Part shown: in pieces, positions 18,947 through 27,457 of the stretch | Numbering within the stretch: position 1 is the stretch's first letter | Layout of the letters: each line of letters begins with the position of its first letter | NCBI GenBank assembly: GCA_035301285.1 | Contig: DATGUN010000105.1 | Span: 32,443-96,442 of the forward strand | Direction of reading: 5' to 3' | Length of the DNA stretch: 64,000 nt | From: DATGUN01 sp035301285 | GTDB taxonomy: Bacteria > Bacillota > Bacilli > Bacillales > Amphibacillaceae | The notes under the pieces: generated by a model | What the model was told of the DNA's origin: nothing | Database searches by the model: none | The model's input: the letters and a program-made list of their open reading frames with translations, nothing else | Made by a program: the position numbers and the translations under genes

Positions 18947-19473
18947 TCAATTGATACCACCTTTATACCCCCGAATTTGATACGCGGATATGAACATGAA
19001 ATTGACAATGTTTCATTTCATCAAAATATCCGTATTCAAAATACAAAACCTGATACAAGCTGTTTTATATTATACGTTGTTTACGATACTTTTTCACATA
19101 TCCATTTCAATTTTGTATATAGTTTACCCCAACGATTCCAACGACTACAAGAGATAAGGGTATAAAAACATAGATCCTTTAAAGGGCAACACGTATGAAA
19201 ACCACCGATCATATTGTTCAGAAACAGGTACAATGGATTATAGAAATTTATCCCAACCCTAACTCATATCCTATACCCCTTACAAGGCATTGGAAAACCC
19301 CATTTCAATACGTGTCTCAGTCTGACACAATAACACCTGCAAAAGCAGCAATCCGGATGTTTATACCATCGTTTCGATTGCTGCTATTTTCGTTCTCTAT
19401 GACGGACTTAAAAAGAAGATAATGTATCAGAAAAATATGGCCATCCACTTTTTCATCAATGTTTTTACCTATA
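18947..19473. other. Intergenic region upstream of terC-like gene
   Basis: About 530 bases with the terC-like 5' region. No riboswitch or clean terminator is seen. A plus-strand frame at 19326-19550 has membrane-like composition (two hydrophobic stretches) but no start codon with RBS, so it may be a decayed fragment; it runs antisense into the end of the C45 gene. Confidence 0.4.
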
Positions 19474-20529
19474 TCATTTTTTGCTATGAGGATCCATATG
19501 GGCAAACGGCATTTCCGTATCAACTTCTCCAAGAACACGTGATGCCGTGAAATCATTCCCTTTCAACCATTTATCAAAATCAAAAATGAACGGCTCACGA
19601 TTACCGCCAAGGGCAAACCACGCTTTCCTTGTTTTTGGTAAGTATGCTGAGGTGTGAATGGTTCCAGCCCAGTTTTTGTACTTGTCCGAGAAAACACCTC
19701 TATCCGTATCATTGAACATACGAAAGGCATCATACATTTGATGGATGGAATGGCTACCTTTATGGATTGCTCTTATCCTGGCATACGAGTCATCGAGATG
19801 ATGCCTGTTTTCATGCCGCATGTTTTCAAAATGATTGGTACACACATTAGCATGGCGTATGCTCACTTCCCGTGGCGTGGCTTCCACGATAGCCGAATCA
19901 CCGGTGGCATCCAATATGACGTAACTGAATGAGTGACGATGGGGAATGTCTTGCAATAATGCAATCGCCTCTTGAACATCCCCACACGATTCAAGGACAA
20001 GACGTCCGATCATACTGCAAATAAATCCGTCTCCTGGCTTTTTTCTATGTGTAAAATTATACCCCATGACGAGTCCTTTTTCGTTCATGCCATCCATGCG
20101 TCCCGTAATCCGTTGCGAAGGGCCGATTACTGCATAGCCGGCATCAGTCGGTTGGAACACCGTATAACGTCCTTCATATGTTTTTGGATGATAATCATAA
20201 TTTCGTATCATATAATCAGGATTCATATAAATGGAGCAGCCACTTGGCATATATTCAAGCCTGTAACCTCCAAACTCCAACAAAACATCATTCATCGGCC
20301 AATCCAAAGCATCCCTTAAACCGCATAACTCATCCCATATGTGTGATGCAAACGGCAGGATTGCCTCTTTCACTTCGGATTCCCAAATGACAAATCGCGG
20401 TTTTCTGATCTTCCATTGGTTTTGCCGGTTCCTTAATGTAAAAGAATCTTTCAGTAATTCCCCTTGCATGATACCAAAATCATAATGGGTTCCACGCCAT
20501 TGCAGAACATCGCTATATATCTGCTTCAC
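19474..20529 (-). CDS. C45 family autoproteolytic acyltransferase/hydrolase
   Basis: 351-residue Ntn-hydrolase of the acyl-CoA:6-aminopenicillanate acyltransferase-like group (MEROPS C45). The nucleophile is the cysteine in YMPSGCSIYMNPDYMIRNYDYHP; autocleavage before it would leave Cys as the mature N-terminus. RNYDYHP, GRMDGMNEKGL and the IVEATPRE-like core are family landmarks. No signal peptide, so it is probably cytosolic. GTG 20529 follows a GGGGGGATT SD. Family members act on N-acyl amines or small peptides; the substrate here is unknown. It fits the amide-hydrolase-rich theme of the window. Confidence 0.8.
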   Translation of the reverse strand: MKQIYSDVLQWRGTHYDFGIMQGELLKDSFTLRNRQNQWKIRKPRFVIWESEVKEAILPFASHIWDELCGLRDALDWPMNDVLLEFGGYRLEYMPSGCSIYMNPDYMIRNYDYHPKTYEGRYTVFQPTDAGYAVIGPSQRITGRMDGMNEKGLVMGYNFTHRKKPGDGFICSMIGRLVLESCGDVQEAIALLQDIPHRHSFSYVILDATGDSAIVEATPREVSIRHANVCTNHFENMRHENRHHLDDSYARIRAIHKGSHSIHQMYDAFRMFNDTDRGVFSDKYKNWAGTIHTSAYLPKTRKAWFALGGNREPFIFDFDKWLKGNDFTASRVLGEVDTEMPFAHMDPHSKK

Positions 20530-20665
20530 GTTGATCCAATCCCCCCTATTTCACAGCCCCTGTCAATTGTTCCTTCATGAAACCAATCTGGTTTTTATTC
20601 ATCCAGATACTCATCATGTTGATTCCAATCGGAAATAGATGCAGAAAAAAGCAACCCAACCGAAA

Positions 20666-22564
20666 TCATTTCTTCGTCTGTTGTTCAATGCGGATTGACA
20701 ATTCTTCCCAACGTTCCAATTTCATTTCCAGTTCTGCTTCTTTATCTTGAAGTTCCTCATATTTTTTCTGTACAGCTTCCAAATCACTGCCAGCTTGATT
20801 GACTTCATTCTGCAATGATTCAATGTCTTCTTCCAGTTGCATGATATCCTCTTCGATGGTTTCCCATTCTTTTTGTTCTTTGTAGGACAGTTTTTTCGGC
20901 TGTGAAGTCTCAAACTGACGTTTCTCCGTCTCTTCATCTCTTTCTTTGGTCCGTTCTTTTTGTTTGCGTGACATGGTATGTTGTTCATCCAAGTAATCAT
21001 GATAATTCCCGTAAAAATGCCGTACATGTCCCCCACCCTGAAAAACGAGTAAATGATGGACAACACGATCAAGAAAATAACGATCATGCGAAACCGTGAC
21101 AACGACCCCGGGGAAGTGTTCCAAATACTCTTCCAATACCCCTAGCGTTTGTGTGTCCAAATCATTTGTCGGCTCGTCCAGGAATAAAACATTCGGTTCA
21201 GTCATAAGGATTTTCAATAAATATAAACGTCTTTTTTCACCGCCGGATAATCTACGGATATATGTCCATTGCTCATCCCTTGAAAACAGAAACCGTTCCA
21301 ACATCTGTTCAGCCGTAATGACCTGGCCATCCTTGGTTGTTATGACCTCGGCCACTTCCTTGATATAATCGATGACCCGTAATGCATCGTCCAGTTCTTC
21401 TTCACCTTGTGTGTAATAACCGATCCGGACTGTTTCACCAATTCGGATATTACCTGTATCAGGTTGAATCCGTTTAGCCATTATATTCAACAATGTTGTT
21501 TTACCGACACCATTAGGACCGATGATACCTAGACGATCTCCTGGCACAAGCAAGAAATCAAAACCCGACACAATCGGTTCATTGTGAAATGACTTGGAAA
21601 CACCCTCCAACTCAATAACCTGTTTCCCTAATCGTGCTGAGGCTGCCTCAAACGAAATGGTCTCTTCCGTTGTGTCAAATGTCTGTTCCTGCAGGTCACG
21701 TACACGTTCGACATGTGCCTTTTGTTTCGTTGAACGTGCCCGTGGTCCCCTATTCAACCAAGCGAGCTCCCGCCTCAATGCGTTGGCATGTTTTCTTTCT
21801 TCTTCCCGTTCAAGTGCCTCACGCTCGGTTTTCTTTTCCAAAAAGAACGCATAATTCCCTTCGTACGTGTAAAGGTGACCTTTATCAAGTTCATATATAC
21901 GGTTGGTGACACGGTTCAGGAAATATCGGTCATGCGTCACAACCAATAAAGCTCCATTATAATGTGATAGATATTTTTCCAGCCATTCGATTGTCTCATT
22001 ATCCAAATGGTTTGTTGGTTCATCTAACAAGAGCAAGTCTGCAGGCTGGATGAGCGCTTTTGCCAGAGCAACCCGTTTTTGCTGTCCACCTGAGAGTTCG
22101 TGTATTTTTTGATTGAAAGCTGTGATGCCTAGCTTCGTCAAAATTGTTTTAGCGGTTGTGTTAGCTTCCCACGCATCCTGCTCATCCATTTCTTGTTGAA
22201 CGTTCAATAACTTTGCCTGGGCTGCTGGATCCGTTGCTTTTTGTTCCAATGTCAGTAAGGCTTCCTCATATTTTCGCATGAGGTGCATCACTGGTGAATC
22301 ACCTTGATAGATTTCTTCCAGAACAGTCACATTCTGTTCAAGTTCCGGCTCCTGGTGTAAATAGACGATTTTATATGATTTTGCATGATTGAAAACACCG
22401 GTTGATGGGGTATCAAGTCCAGCAATTGTCTTTAAAAAAGTTGATTTCCCCGTGCCATTGACACCGATTAGCCCAATTCGATCATGTTTTTGTATATGGC
22501 ATGAAACATTTGAAAATAATTCTTTTGTTCCATATGACTTTGTGAGATTTTCAATCGTCAGCAT
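20666..22564 (-). CDS. yfmR: ABC-F family ribosome-associated ATPase (YfmR/Uup type)
   Basis: 632-residue protein with two ABC ATPase domains and no membrane part. Walker A motifs GVNGTGKST and GPNGVGKTT, signatures LSGGQQKR and LSGGEKRR, Walker B LLLLDEPTNHLD and VLFLDEPTNDLD. The inter-domain linker contains RGPRARSTKQKA, typical of Uup/YfmR rather than of antibiotic-resistance ABC-F proteins. A charged C-terminal coiled coil (about 540-632) completes the Uup-like plan. These proteins bind the ribosomal E site to rescue stalled elongation. Transcribed just ahead of the C45 gene, with 136 nt between. Confidence 0.9.
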   Translation of the reverse strand: MLTIENLTKSYGTKELFSNVSCHIQKHDRIGLIGVNGTGKSTFLKTIAGLDTPSTGVFNHAKSYKIVYLHQEPELEQNVTVLEEIYQGDSPVMHLMRKYEEALLTLEQKATDPAAQAKLLNVQQEMDEQDAWEANTTAKTILTKLGITAFNQKIHELSGGQQKRVALAKALIQPADLLLLDEPTNHLDNETIEWLEKYLSHYNGALLVVTHDRYFLNRVTNRIYELDKGHLYTYEGNYAFFLEKKTEREALEREEERKHANALRRELAWLNRGPRARSTKQKAHVERVRDLQEQTFDTTEETISFEAASARLGKQVIELEGVSKSFHNEPIVSGFDFLLVPGDRLGIIGPNGVGKTTLLNIMAKRIQPDTGNIRIGETVRIGYYTQGEEELDDALRVIDYIKEVAEVITTKDGQVITAEQMLERFLFSRDEQWTYIRRLSGGEKRRLYLLKILMTEPNVLFLDEPTNDLDTQTLGVLEEYLEHFPGVVVTVSHDRYFLDRVVHHLLVFQGGGHVRHFYGNYHDYLDEQHTMSRKQKERTKERDEETEKRQFETSQPKKLSYKEQKEWETIEEDIMQLEEDIESLQNEVNQAGSDLEAVQKKYEELQDKEAELEMKLERWEELSIRIEQQTKK

Positions 22565-22612
22565 GTTAAAACTTCCTTGTATTCAAAATTAGCCCCATCT
22601 TGAAAGACGCCA

Positions 22613-22795
22613 TCATTCACGATCATTTCGCTTTCCTTTAACAATCCCTTTTATAAACGATATGATCAAAAAAATCAACCATCCCGTTACAACGTAAAAA
22701 ACGGTCAGCTCAAAACCTTTCAATTTATCAAAAAAGAAAGCCATCCCTGTCCAGATGACGGCAATGGCTATTAACTGATATCCCAAAAACTTCAA
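22613..22795 (-). CDS. Small two-helix membrane protein
   Basis: 60 residues from TTG 22795, which stands 7 nt from a G7 SD; a TTG six bases upstream would be too close. Two hydrophobic helices (about 4-24 and 31-48) are separated by a charged DKLKGFE loop, and the C-terminus is basic (KGKRNDRE). It lies between the ResA-like gene and yfmR. Function is not recognised. Its SD is the 3' arm of a GC-rich hairpin (22804-22852), so translation may be controlled. Confidence 0.6.
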   Translation of the reverse strand: MKFLGYQLIAIAVIWTGMAFFFDKLKGFELTVFYVVTGWLIFLIISFIKGIVKGKRNDRE

Positions 22796-22803
22796 AACCA
22801 ATC

Positions 22804-22852
22804 CCCCCCGTATCTACTGCACAGTCTACCATACAGTTTATCTTACGGGGGG
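22804..22852 (-). promoter_or_regulatory. Hairpin sequestering the SD of the small membrane protein gene
   Basis: CCCCCCGTA and TACGGGGGG form a perfect 9-bp stem around a 31-nt loop. On the minus strand transcript the 3' arm is the G-rich SD of the gene starting at 22795. On the plus strand it would instead look like a terminator followed by CATTTTTT. Confidence 0.5.
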
Positions 22853-22898
22853 CATTTTTTCCATTGATTACATTATGATTTGTTCAAGCGACCACTTA

Positions 22899-23447
22899 TT
22901 AATCCATCTGTTCAAACTGTTGGAGCATCTGATCATAATTCAACGCCCCCAGTGCTTTATTTTGCACAATGCCATCTGAATCGATCATATAGGATGTCGG
23001 GACAGGTTGAATTTGATAGAGACCGGCTACTTTACTTTCTTCATCCAACGGAATCGTAAATGTCAAACCGAGGTCTTCAACAAATTTAGGTACATTTTTT
23101 TCACTTGATTCTGTATCTGACAGATTCACTGCCAATATTGTAATATCTTCATTTTCATGCAGTTTTTGCATGTCAGGCATTTCGGACCGGCATGGACCAC
23201 ACCAGGATGCCCAGAAATTCAGCATGACACGCTCTCCCCGATAGTCAGAAAGTTTGATATCATCGCCTTCCAAAGTGGAAAGTTCAAAATCCGGTGCCCT
23301 ATTCCCTTTTTCCAGCCCTACTTTCACGTCATCGTTTTCGTCCTCTTCCTGTTCAGTGACCTCCGAGTCATCCGATTTGATTACAAAATCATAGATGGCC
23401 CAACCGAACATACCCAAGATAACAACGATAATAATCGCTTTTTTCAT
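22899..23447 (-). CDS. Membrane-anchored thiol-disulfide oxidoreductase (ResA-like)
   Basis: 182 residues. An N-terminal membrane anchor (about 3-22) is followed by a very acidic linker and an AhpC/TSA-thioredoxin domain facing outside (about 45-180). The redox pair is Cys83-Cys86 in WASWCGPC, and the cis-proline loop is QPVPTSYMI. ResA reduces apocytochrome c before heme attachment; others of this type (StoA) act on spore cortex proteins. It lies 15 nt after ccdA, which supplies electrons to such proteins, supporting a cytochrome c maturation or extracytoplasmic thiol role. Confidence 0.85.
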   Translation of the reverse strand: MKKAIIIVVILGMFGWAIYDFVIKSDDSEVTEQEEDENDDVKVGLEKGNRAPDFELSTLEGDDIKLSDYRGERVMLNFWASWCGPCRSEMPDMQKLHENEDITILAVNLSDTESSEKNVPKFVEDLGLTFTIPLDEESKVAGLYQIQPVPTSYMIDSDGIVQNKALGALNYDQMLQQFEQMD

Positions 23448-23462
23448 TGTACACGCTCCATT

Positions 23463-24194
23463 CTAACCTAATTTATCCAACCATGTGTCGCCAACCATGC
23501 GCAACAGGAATTCAGAAATGACCGTCATTTGGCCGGTGAATAAAAGAACTCCCATGACAATCATGATAGAACCACCGATTTTCATGATGACGTTGCTATA
23601 TTTTACAATCCATCTTGTCGAACCAATAAAGAAGGTCAAAATAAAGAATGGCAATGCGAAGCCAATCACATACATAATCGTGTAAAGGGTCCCTTGCCCC
23701 GGGTTACTCGCGGCAATCATAAGAATCGATGCGAAAATCGGGCCGATGCATGGGGTCCATCCTGCCGCAAATCCCATTCCCACAAAAATCGTTCCGAGAT
23801 AACCAGCAGGCTTTTTGGCAAATTGGAACCGTTTTTCCTTCATGAAAAACTTGACATTAATCCATCCAGCAACGACGAAACCCATGAACACGATAAACAC
23901 ACCCGCAAGTCGCTGCAATAGTTTTCCTGTGCCTCCAGTGAGTAGATTACCCAAGAATGAGATACCGACTCCCAGACTGATAAAGATCAAAGACACACCC
24001 AAGAGGAAAAATATTGAATGGATCAACAATTTGGTGCGAACCTTGGCATCATGATTTTCTTTCAAGTCTTTTACACTGACACCTGTTATATATGATAAAT
24101 AAGCCGGGAAGATGGGTAGTGTGCACGGTGATAAAAACGAAAGCACACCCGCTCCCAACGCAAGCCAAATATTAACATCAGCCGCTCCATTCAT
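23463..24194 (-). CDS. ccdA: Cytochrome c biogenesis protein CcdA
   Basis: 243 residues, about six membrane helices, a short DsbD-type transporter that moves reducing power from cytoplasmic thioredoxin across the membrane. The redox cysteines are in LSFLSPCTLPIFPAY (Cys24) and GFAAGWTPCIGPIF (Cys149). Its start overlaps the stop of the upstream membrane gene by four bases and the ResA-like gene follows after 15 nt, giving a three-gene operon. Confidence 0.92.
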   Translation of the reverse strand: MNGAADVNIWLALGAGVLSFLSPCTLPIFPAYLSYITGVSVKDLKENHDAKVRTKLLIHSIFFLLGVSLIFISLGVGISFLGNLLTGGTGKLLQRLAGVFIVFMGFVVAGWINVKFFMKEKRFQFAKKPAGYLGTIFVGMGFAAGWTPCIGPIFASILMIAASNPGQGTLYTIMYVIGFALPFFILTFFIGSTRWIVKYSNVIMKIGGSIMIVMGVLLFTGQMTVISEFLLRMVGDTWLDKLG

Positions 24195-24841
24195 TCCGAC
24201 ACCAACTTTCTATTTAAGTATACAAATAAACTGCCAATCAGCAATAGTAAAGCACCTACATACCATGGCGATATGATATAAGAAAAAACAGTCGCAAAAG
24301 GCATCACGAATGAAAGGATCATTTGTCCGAGACACCACAATATCATTATGTAAAGGGACAATTTCCATCTGGCAACGTGACCCTCAACAAGCAAAAAGAA
24401 TAAAATAAGTGCGGTAATCAGTCCAATATATAACCAAGTATAACGATCTTCATACCAAAATATCTGAACAAATTCATATATGAAAGAGGCACCTAAAAAG
24501 ACAGGTACAAAAGCCTCCAGAATGTGTAAGTCCATCTTCCTCCTCCATACATTCCACCCGATATGAAGGGAAATCAGTAAAGAGGCAACATAAAAGGCAG
24601 CAGAATCACTTGGATATGCCAATATTGCCAGTGGGTCCTGCACGAAGACATGAATGTTCAGTATGATTTTTCCCACCCAAATATAGATGACAAAATTGAT
24701 GAGTAATGAGCTCAGTTGCTCTAATATACTCTTTTTCATTTTTTTGGGAAAGGGGTTTGTCATGTAGAAAAAAACAAATCCCATCAAAAAACTTCCAATG
24801 ATAACGCCTATTTTTTGTAATGCCCAAAGTTGTGCTTCCAT
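24191..24841 (-). CDS. Polytopic membrane protein of the ccdA operon
   Basis: 216 residues with about seven hydrophobic helices (KIGVIIGSFLMGFVFFYM at the start, WYVGALLLLIGSLFVYL at the end) and few charged loops. I do not recognise the family. ATG 24841 follows GGAGG. The ATGA overlap with ccdA shows translational coupling, so it likely helps extracytoplasmic redox or cytochrome assembly. No cysteine pair typical of DsbB is visible. Confidence 0.65.
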   Translation of the reverse strand: MEAQLWALQKIGVIIGSFLMGFVFFYMTNPFPKKMKKSILEQLSSLLINFVIYIWVGKIILNIHVFVQDPLAILAYPSDSAAFYVASLLISLHIGWNVWRRKMDLHILEAFVPVFLGASFIYEFVQIFWYEDRYTWLYIGLITALILFFLLVEGHVARWKLSLYIMILWCLGQMILSFVMPFATVFSYIISPWYVGALLLLIGSLFVYLNRKLVSE

Positions 24842-24980
24842 CGTTTTCCTCCATTACCCAAACAACGTATCTTTATTATATATGTCCCATGTGAAAATTT
24901 GATGAAAGTAACAGATAAAATAATTCCCGATCAGTAGCACAAGTATGTCTTCCTACTACAAAATAGCATGAACACAAGGG

Positions 24981-25008
24981 TGTTTACAACAAATCAATCT
25001 GATATAAT
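24981..25008 (+). promoter_or_regulatory. Extended -10 promoter of the P1 peptidase gene
   Basis: TATAAT at 25003-25008 is preceded by TGA, an extended -10 (TGNTATAAT). A TGTTTA element 16 nt upstream (24981-24986) is a weak -35. Confidence 0.6.
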
Positions 25009-25079
25009 AGGGTTAAGCGAGAAGATGTGTTTACTTTGTGACATACTCTTTACATTCAAGAAAAGAAGGAGTTGGTGAT

Positions 25080-26072
25080 ATGGAACCCATTAAAGGACCG
25101 CACGATTGCATAACTGATGTAGATGGTGTTCAAGTCGGCCATGTGACATTGCATGAGAGAGTTGATGACACAGATACAATCTGCACAGGCGTGAGCGCGA
25201 TCCTGCCCCATGCAGGCAACCTGTTTACAGATAAAGTTCCGGCTGCTTGTCACATCATCAATGGATTTGGAAAAACATGTGGTCTCGTCCAAATAGAAGA
25301 ATTGGGTCTCATCGAATCACCGATCATGTTAACAAACACGTTCAGTGTAGGACCTGTCCTACAAGGGACATTGACATACATGCTGTCGGAAGATGAAGCG
25401 ATTGGAGATCGGACGAGTTCTTTGAACATCGTTGTCGGTGAATGCAATGATAGCTATTTAAATTCCATGCGTATGCAAGCTGTCAAACCAGAACATGCCA
25501 TCCAGGCCATCCACGCATCATCAAGCGCCCCTGTTGAAGAGGGGGCAATCGGCGCCGGAAAAGGAATGGTCTGTTTCGGATATAAAGGCGGTATCGGTAC
25601 AGCATCACGAACGATTGAACATGATTGTTCATCGTATACAGTCGGTACGCTTGTACTGAGCAATTTCGGGAAACGAACAGAAGCCTTGTTTGCCGATTGG
25701 AGCAGTAGAGATGAAGAAAGCGAAACACCGGATGGGTCGATTATGATGATCATTGCCACCGATGCACCACTCACAAGCAGACAGCTGAAGCGAATGGCCA
25801 AACGATCTGCAGCAGGGCTGGGACGTCTAGGAAGTTATTATGCCAATGGGAGCGGGGATATTGCGATCGCCTTCTCAACCGCTAACCGGATTCACCAGGA
25901 TTCACAAAATCCGACAGAAAATATAACAGTGATGCGTGATGATCATCCAATTATGAATCACCTTTTCCAAGCTGTCACTGAATGCATTGAATCATCTGTC
26001 ATGAATTCATTGAGAAAAGCTGAAACAACCCATGGTCGTAAAAATCGTACGGTTGAAAAAGCTCCGCTATAG
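25080..26072 (+). CDS. P1 family peptidase (DmpA/NylC-like Ntn hydrolase)
   Basis: 330 residues from ATG 25080, which follows GAAGGAG; the frame extends 14 codons upstream without SD. The N-terminal part reads ITDVDGVQVGHVTL, the central part GAGKGMVCFGYKGGIGTASR, and the self-cleavage site is Gly219-Ser220 in TPDGSIMMIIATDAPL, where the new N-terminal Ser becomes the nucleophile. Members include L-aminopeptidase D-Ala-esterase/amidase DmpA, beta-aminopeptidases and 6-aminohexanoate oligomer hydrolase NylC. No signal peptide. It appears to be a single-gene unit with its own promoter and a hairpin after it. Substrate unknown. Confidence 0.88.
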   Translation: MEPIKGPHDCITDVDGVQVGHVTLHERVDDTDTICTGVSAILPHAGNLFTDKVPAACHIINGFGKTCGLVQIEELGLIESPIMLTNTFSVGPVLQGTLTYMLSEDEAIGDRTSSLNIVVGECNDSYLNSMRMQAVKPEHAIQAIHASSSAPVEEGAIGAGKGMVCFGYKGGIGTASRTIEHDCSSYTVGTLVLSNFGKRTEALFADWSSRDEESETPDGSIMMIIATDAPLTSRQLKRMAKRSAAGLGRLGSYYANGSGDIAIAFSTANRIHQDSQNPTENITVMRDDHPIMNHLFQAVTECIESSVMNSLRKAETTHGRKNRTVEKAPL

Positions 26073-26082
26073 TCAGGATTCA

Positions 26083-26127
26083 ATAAACGCTTAAATATAT
26101 TCGTCAATGCCATGTTTAAGCGTTTAT
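26083..26127 (+). terminator. Hairpin after the P1 peptidase gene
   Basis: A 13-bp perfect stem (26083-26095 with 26115-26127) closes a 19-nt loop 10 nt after the stop. There is no T tract behind it, so its use as an intrinsic terminator is uncertain. Confidence 0.5.
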
Positions 26128-26188
26128 CCGATCCGACACCACCCCCGCTTTATCCATCCATATATCTTTTTCATCATCTACAAATTAA

Positions 26189-26216
26189 AAACATGCCCTA
26201 TGTGAAGAGCATGTTT
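26189..26216 (-). terminator. Rho-independent terminator of ctaB
   Basis: AAACATGC/GCATGTTT stem with a 12-nt loop followed on the minus strand by TTTTTAATTT, 16 nt after the ctaB stop. Confidence 0.8.
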
Positions 26217-26231
26217 CTATATATAATATAC

Positions 26232-27176
26232 TTATAAATTAATGTCAGGCAATGTCACGAGAATCATTACCAAAAAGAGAATCGTCAAGTAATTCAATGA
26301 ATATATAAAGATATACCGAGCCCATTTCCTTACATCTTCCATAAAAAATCCACGTATCGCCAGAAACACCCAAACAACATTAAGGATTGTGGCAACCGCC
26401 ATGAAGGAATTTCCAAGGCTTGCCAAGAAATATGGCAGCGGGAGTAGACAAAGTATATAAATGAAAATCTGCCGTTTTGTAAATTCGAATCCGTACACTA
26501 CCGGAAGCATCGGGACTTTCGCCGCTTTGTATTCATCATATCTTTTTATGGCAATCGCAAATGTATGTGGTACTTGCCAGATAAAGATAATCATAAATAG
26601 TATGATTGGCACAATATGAAAAGCGGGTTCGATAGCTGCCCAACCTATCAAAGGTGTCACAGCTCCTGAAACACTGCCAATGATTGTGTTGAGTGTATAT
26701 TTTCGTTTTGACCAGAATGTATAGAGCACAACATAAGTGAACCAGCCGATAAACCCATAGATCGTCGTCTCCCATGTTGTGAACATTAACAACACAATTC
26801 CGATGATACTAAGAGAGATACCAATGGTTAAAACAGTCTGCAATGGAATATTTCCTGTAACTGTCGGACGTTGTAATGTACGCTTCATCACCCGATCAAG
26901 GTCGACTTCATACCAATTATTAAGCGCCAATGCCCCGGCCATCAGAAACGTGCTCCCAACAACAGTCAGGAAAAACGTGTCCAAATATGCGGAAAAGGTT
27001 CCTCCTGTAATATATACAGCTAACCAAAAACCTATTATGACAGGCATGACATTTAAAACCAGTACAAGGCCTTTGAATAGCGATTTTAAATCTGTGATAA
27101 TGCTTGTCTCTTTGTCACTATCCAGAATTGACGCTTCTGTTATTGTTTGCGCTGAAATCATCTGTTCCTTTTGCAA
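26232..27176 (-). CDS. ctaB: Protoheme IX farnesyltransferase
   Basis: 314-residue UbiA-family prenyltransferase with about nine membrane helices that adds a farnesyl group to heme b to make heme O, the precursor of heme A for terminal oxidases. The prenyl-diphosphate motif is NNWYEVDLDRVMKRTLQRP and the second aspartate region is IKRYDEYKAAKVPMLPVVYG. TTG 27176 lies about 9 nt after GGAGAG; an internal ATG (27161) after AAGGAA is the alternative. It stands alone here rather than next to ctaCDEFG, as a stand-alone or second copy. An inverted repeat overlaps its likely -10. Confidence 0.92.
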   Translation of the reverse strand: MQKEQMISAQTITEASILDSDKETSIITDLKSLFKGLVLVLNVMPVIIGFWLAVYITGGTFSAYLDTFFLTVVGSTFLMAGALALNNWYEVDLDRVMKRTLQRPTVTGNIPLQTVLTIGISLSIIGIVLLMFTTWETTIYGFIGWFTYVVLYTFWSKRKYTLNTIIGSVSGAVTPLIGWAAIEPAFHIVPIILFMIIFIWQVPHTFAIAIKRYDEYKAAKVPMLPVVYGFEFTKRQIFIYILCLLPLPYFLASLGNSFMAVATILNVVWVFLAIRGFFMEDVRKWARYIFIYSLNYLTILFLVMILVTLPDINL

Positions 27177-27246
27177 CCTGCTTCTCTCCTTACGTACATC
27201 TTGATAAGTATCTATATCAATTTTTATGTTAGGATATATTCTCTAG

Positions 27247-27272
27247 AATCAATCGTATCTTGATTGATTATA
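27247..27272 (-). promoter_or_regulatory. ctaB -10 region with overlapping inverted repeat
   Basis: AATCAATC/GATTGATT arms (27247-27254 and 27262-27269, 7-nt spacer) overlap a minus-strand TATAAT at 27267-27272. The repeat lies from the -10 into the transcribed start, a typical place for a repressor site. The -35 is poor. Confidence 0.5.
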
Positions 27273-27390
27273 ACATATATTCACATCGTAATCCTGCGAA
27301 ATGAACTGTTAACAAAAATGTCATAATTCATATTTTTATTTGATTCCAACATAAATAATTAATTCCTTTGTCCTTAATATAATCCCCATT

Positions 27391-27432
27391 AAAAAACCAG
27401 TACGAAAAAATCATATCATCCATTCGTACTGG
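27391..27432 (-). terminator. Rho-independent terminator of the AhpD-like gene
   Basis: CCAGTACGAA/TTCGTACTGG 10-bp stem (27397-27406 with 27423-27432) followed on the minus strand by T6. Confidence 0.85.
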
Positions 27433-27457
27433 TAGGGAAAGTTCTGTCATCATTCTT

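Noticed and set aside
18947..19200. Manganese (yybP-ykoY) riboswitch for the TerC gene
   Set aside because: The conserved loop sequences of that riboswitch are not present on the minus strand.
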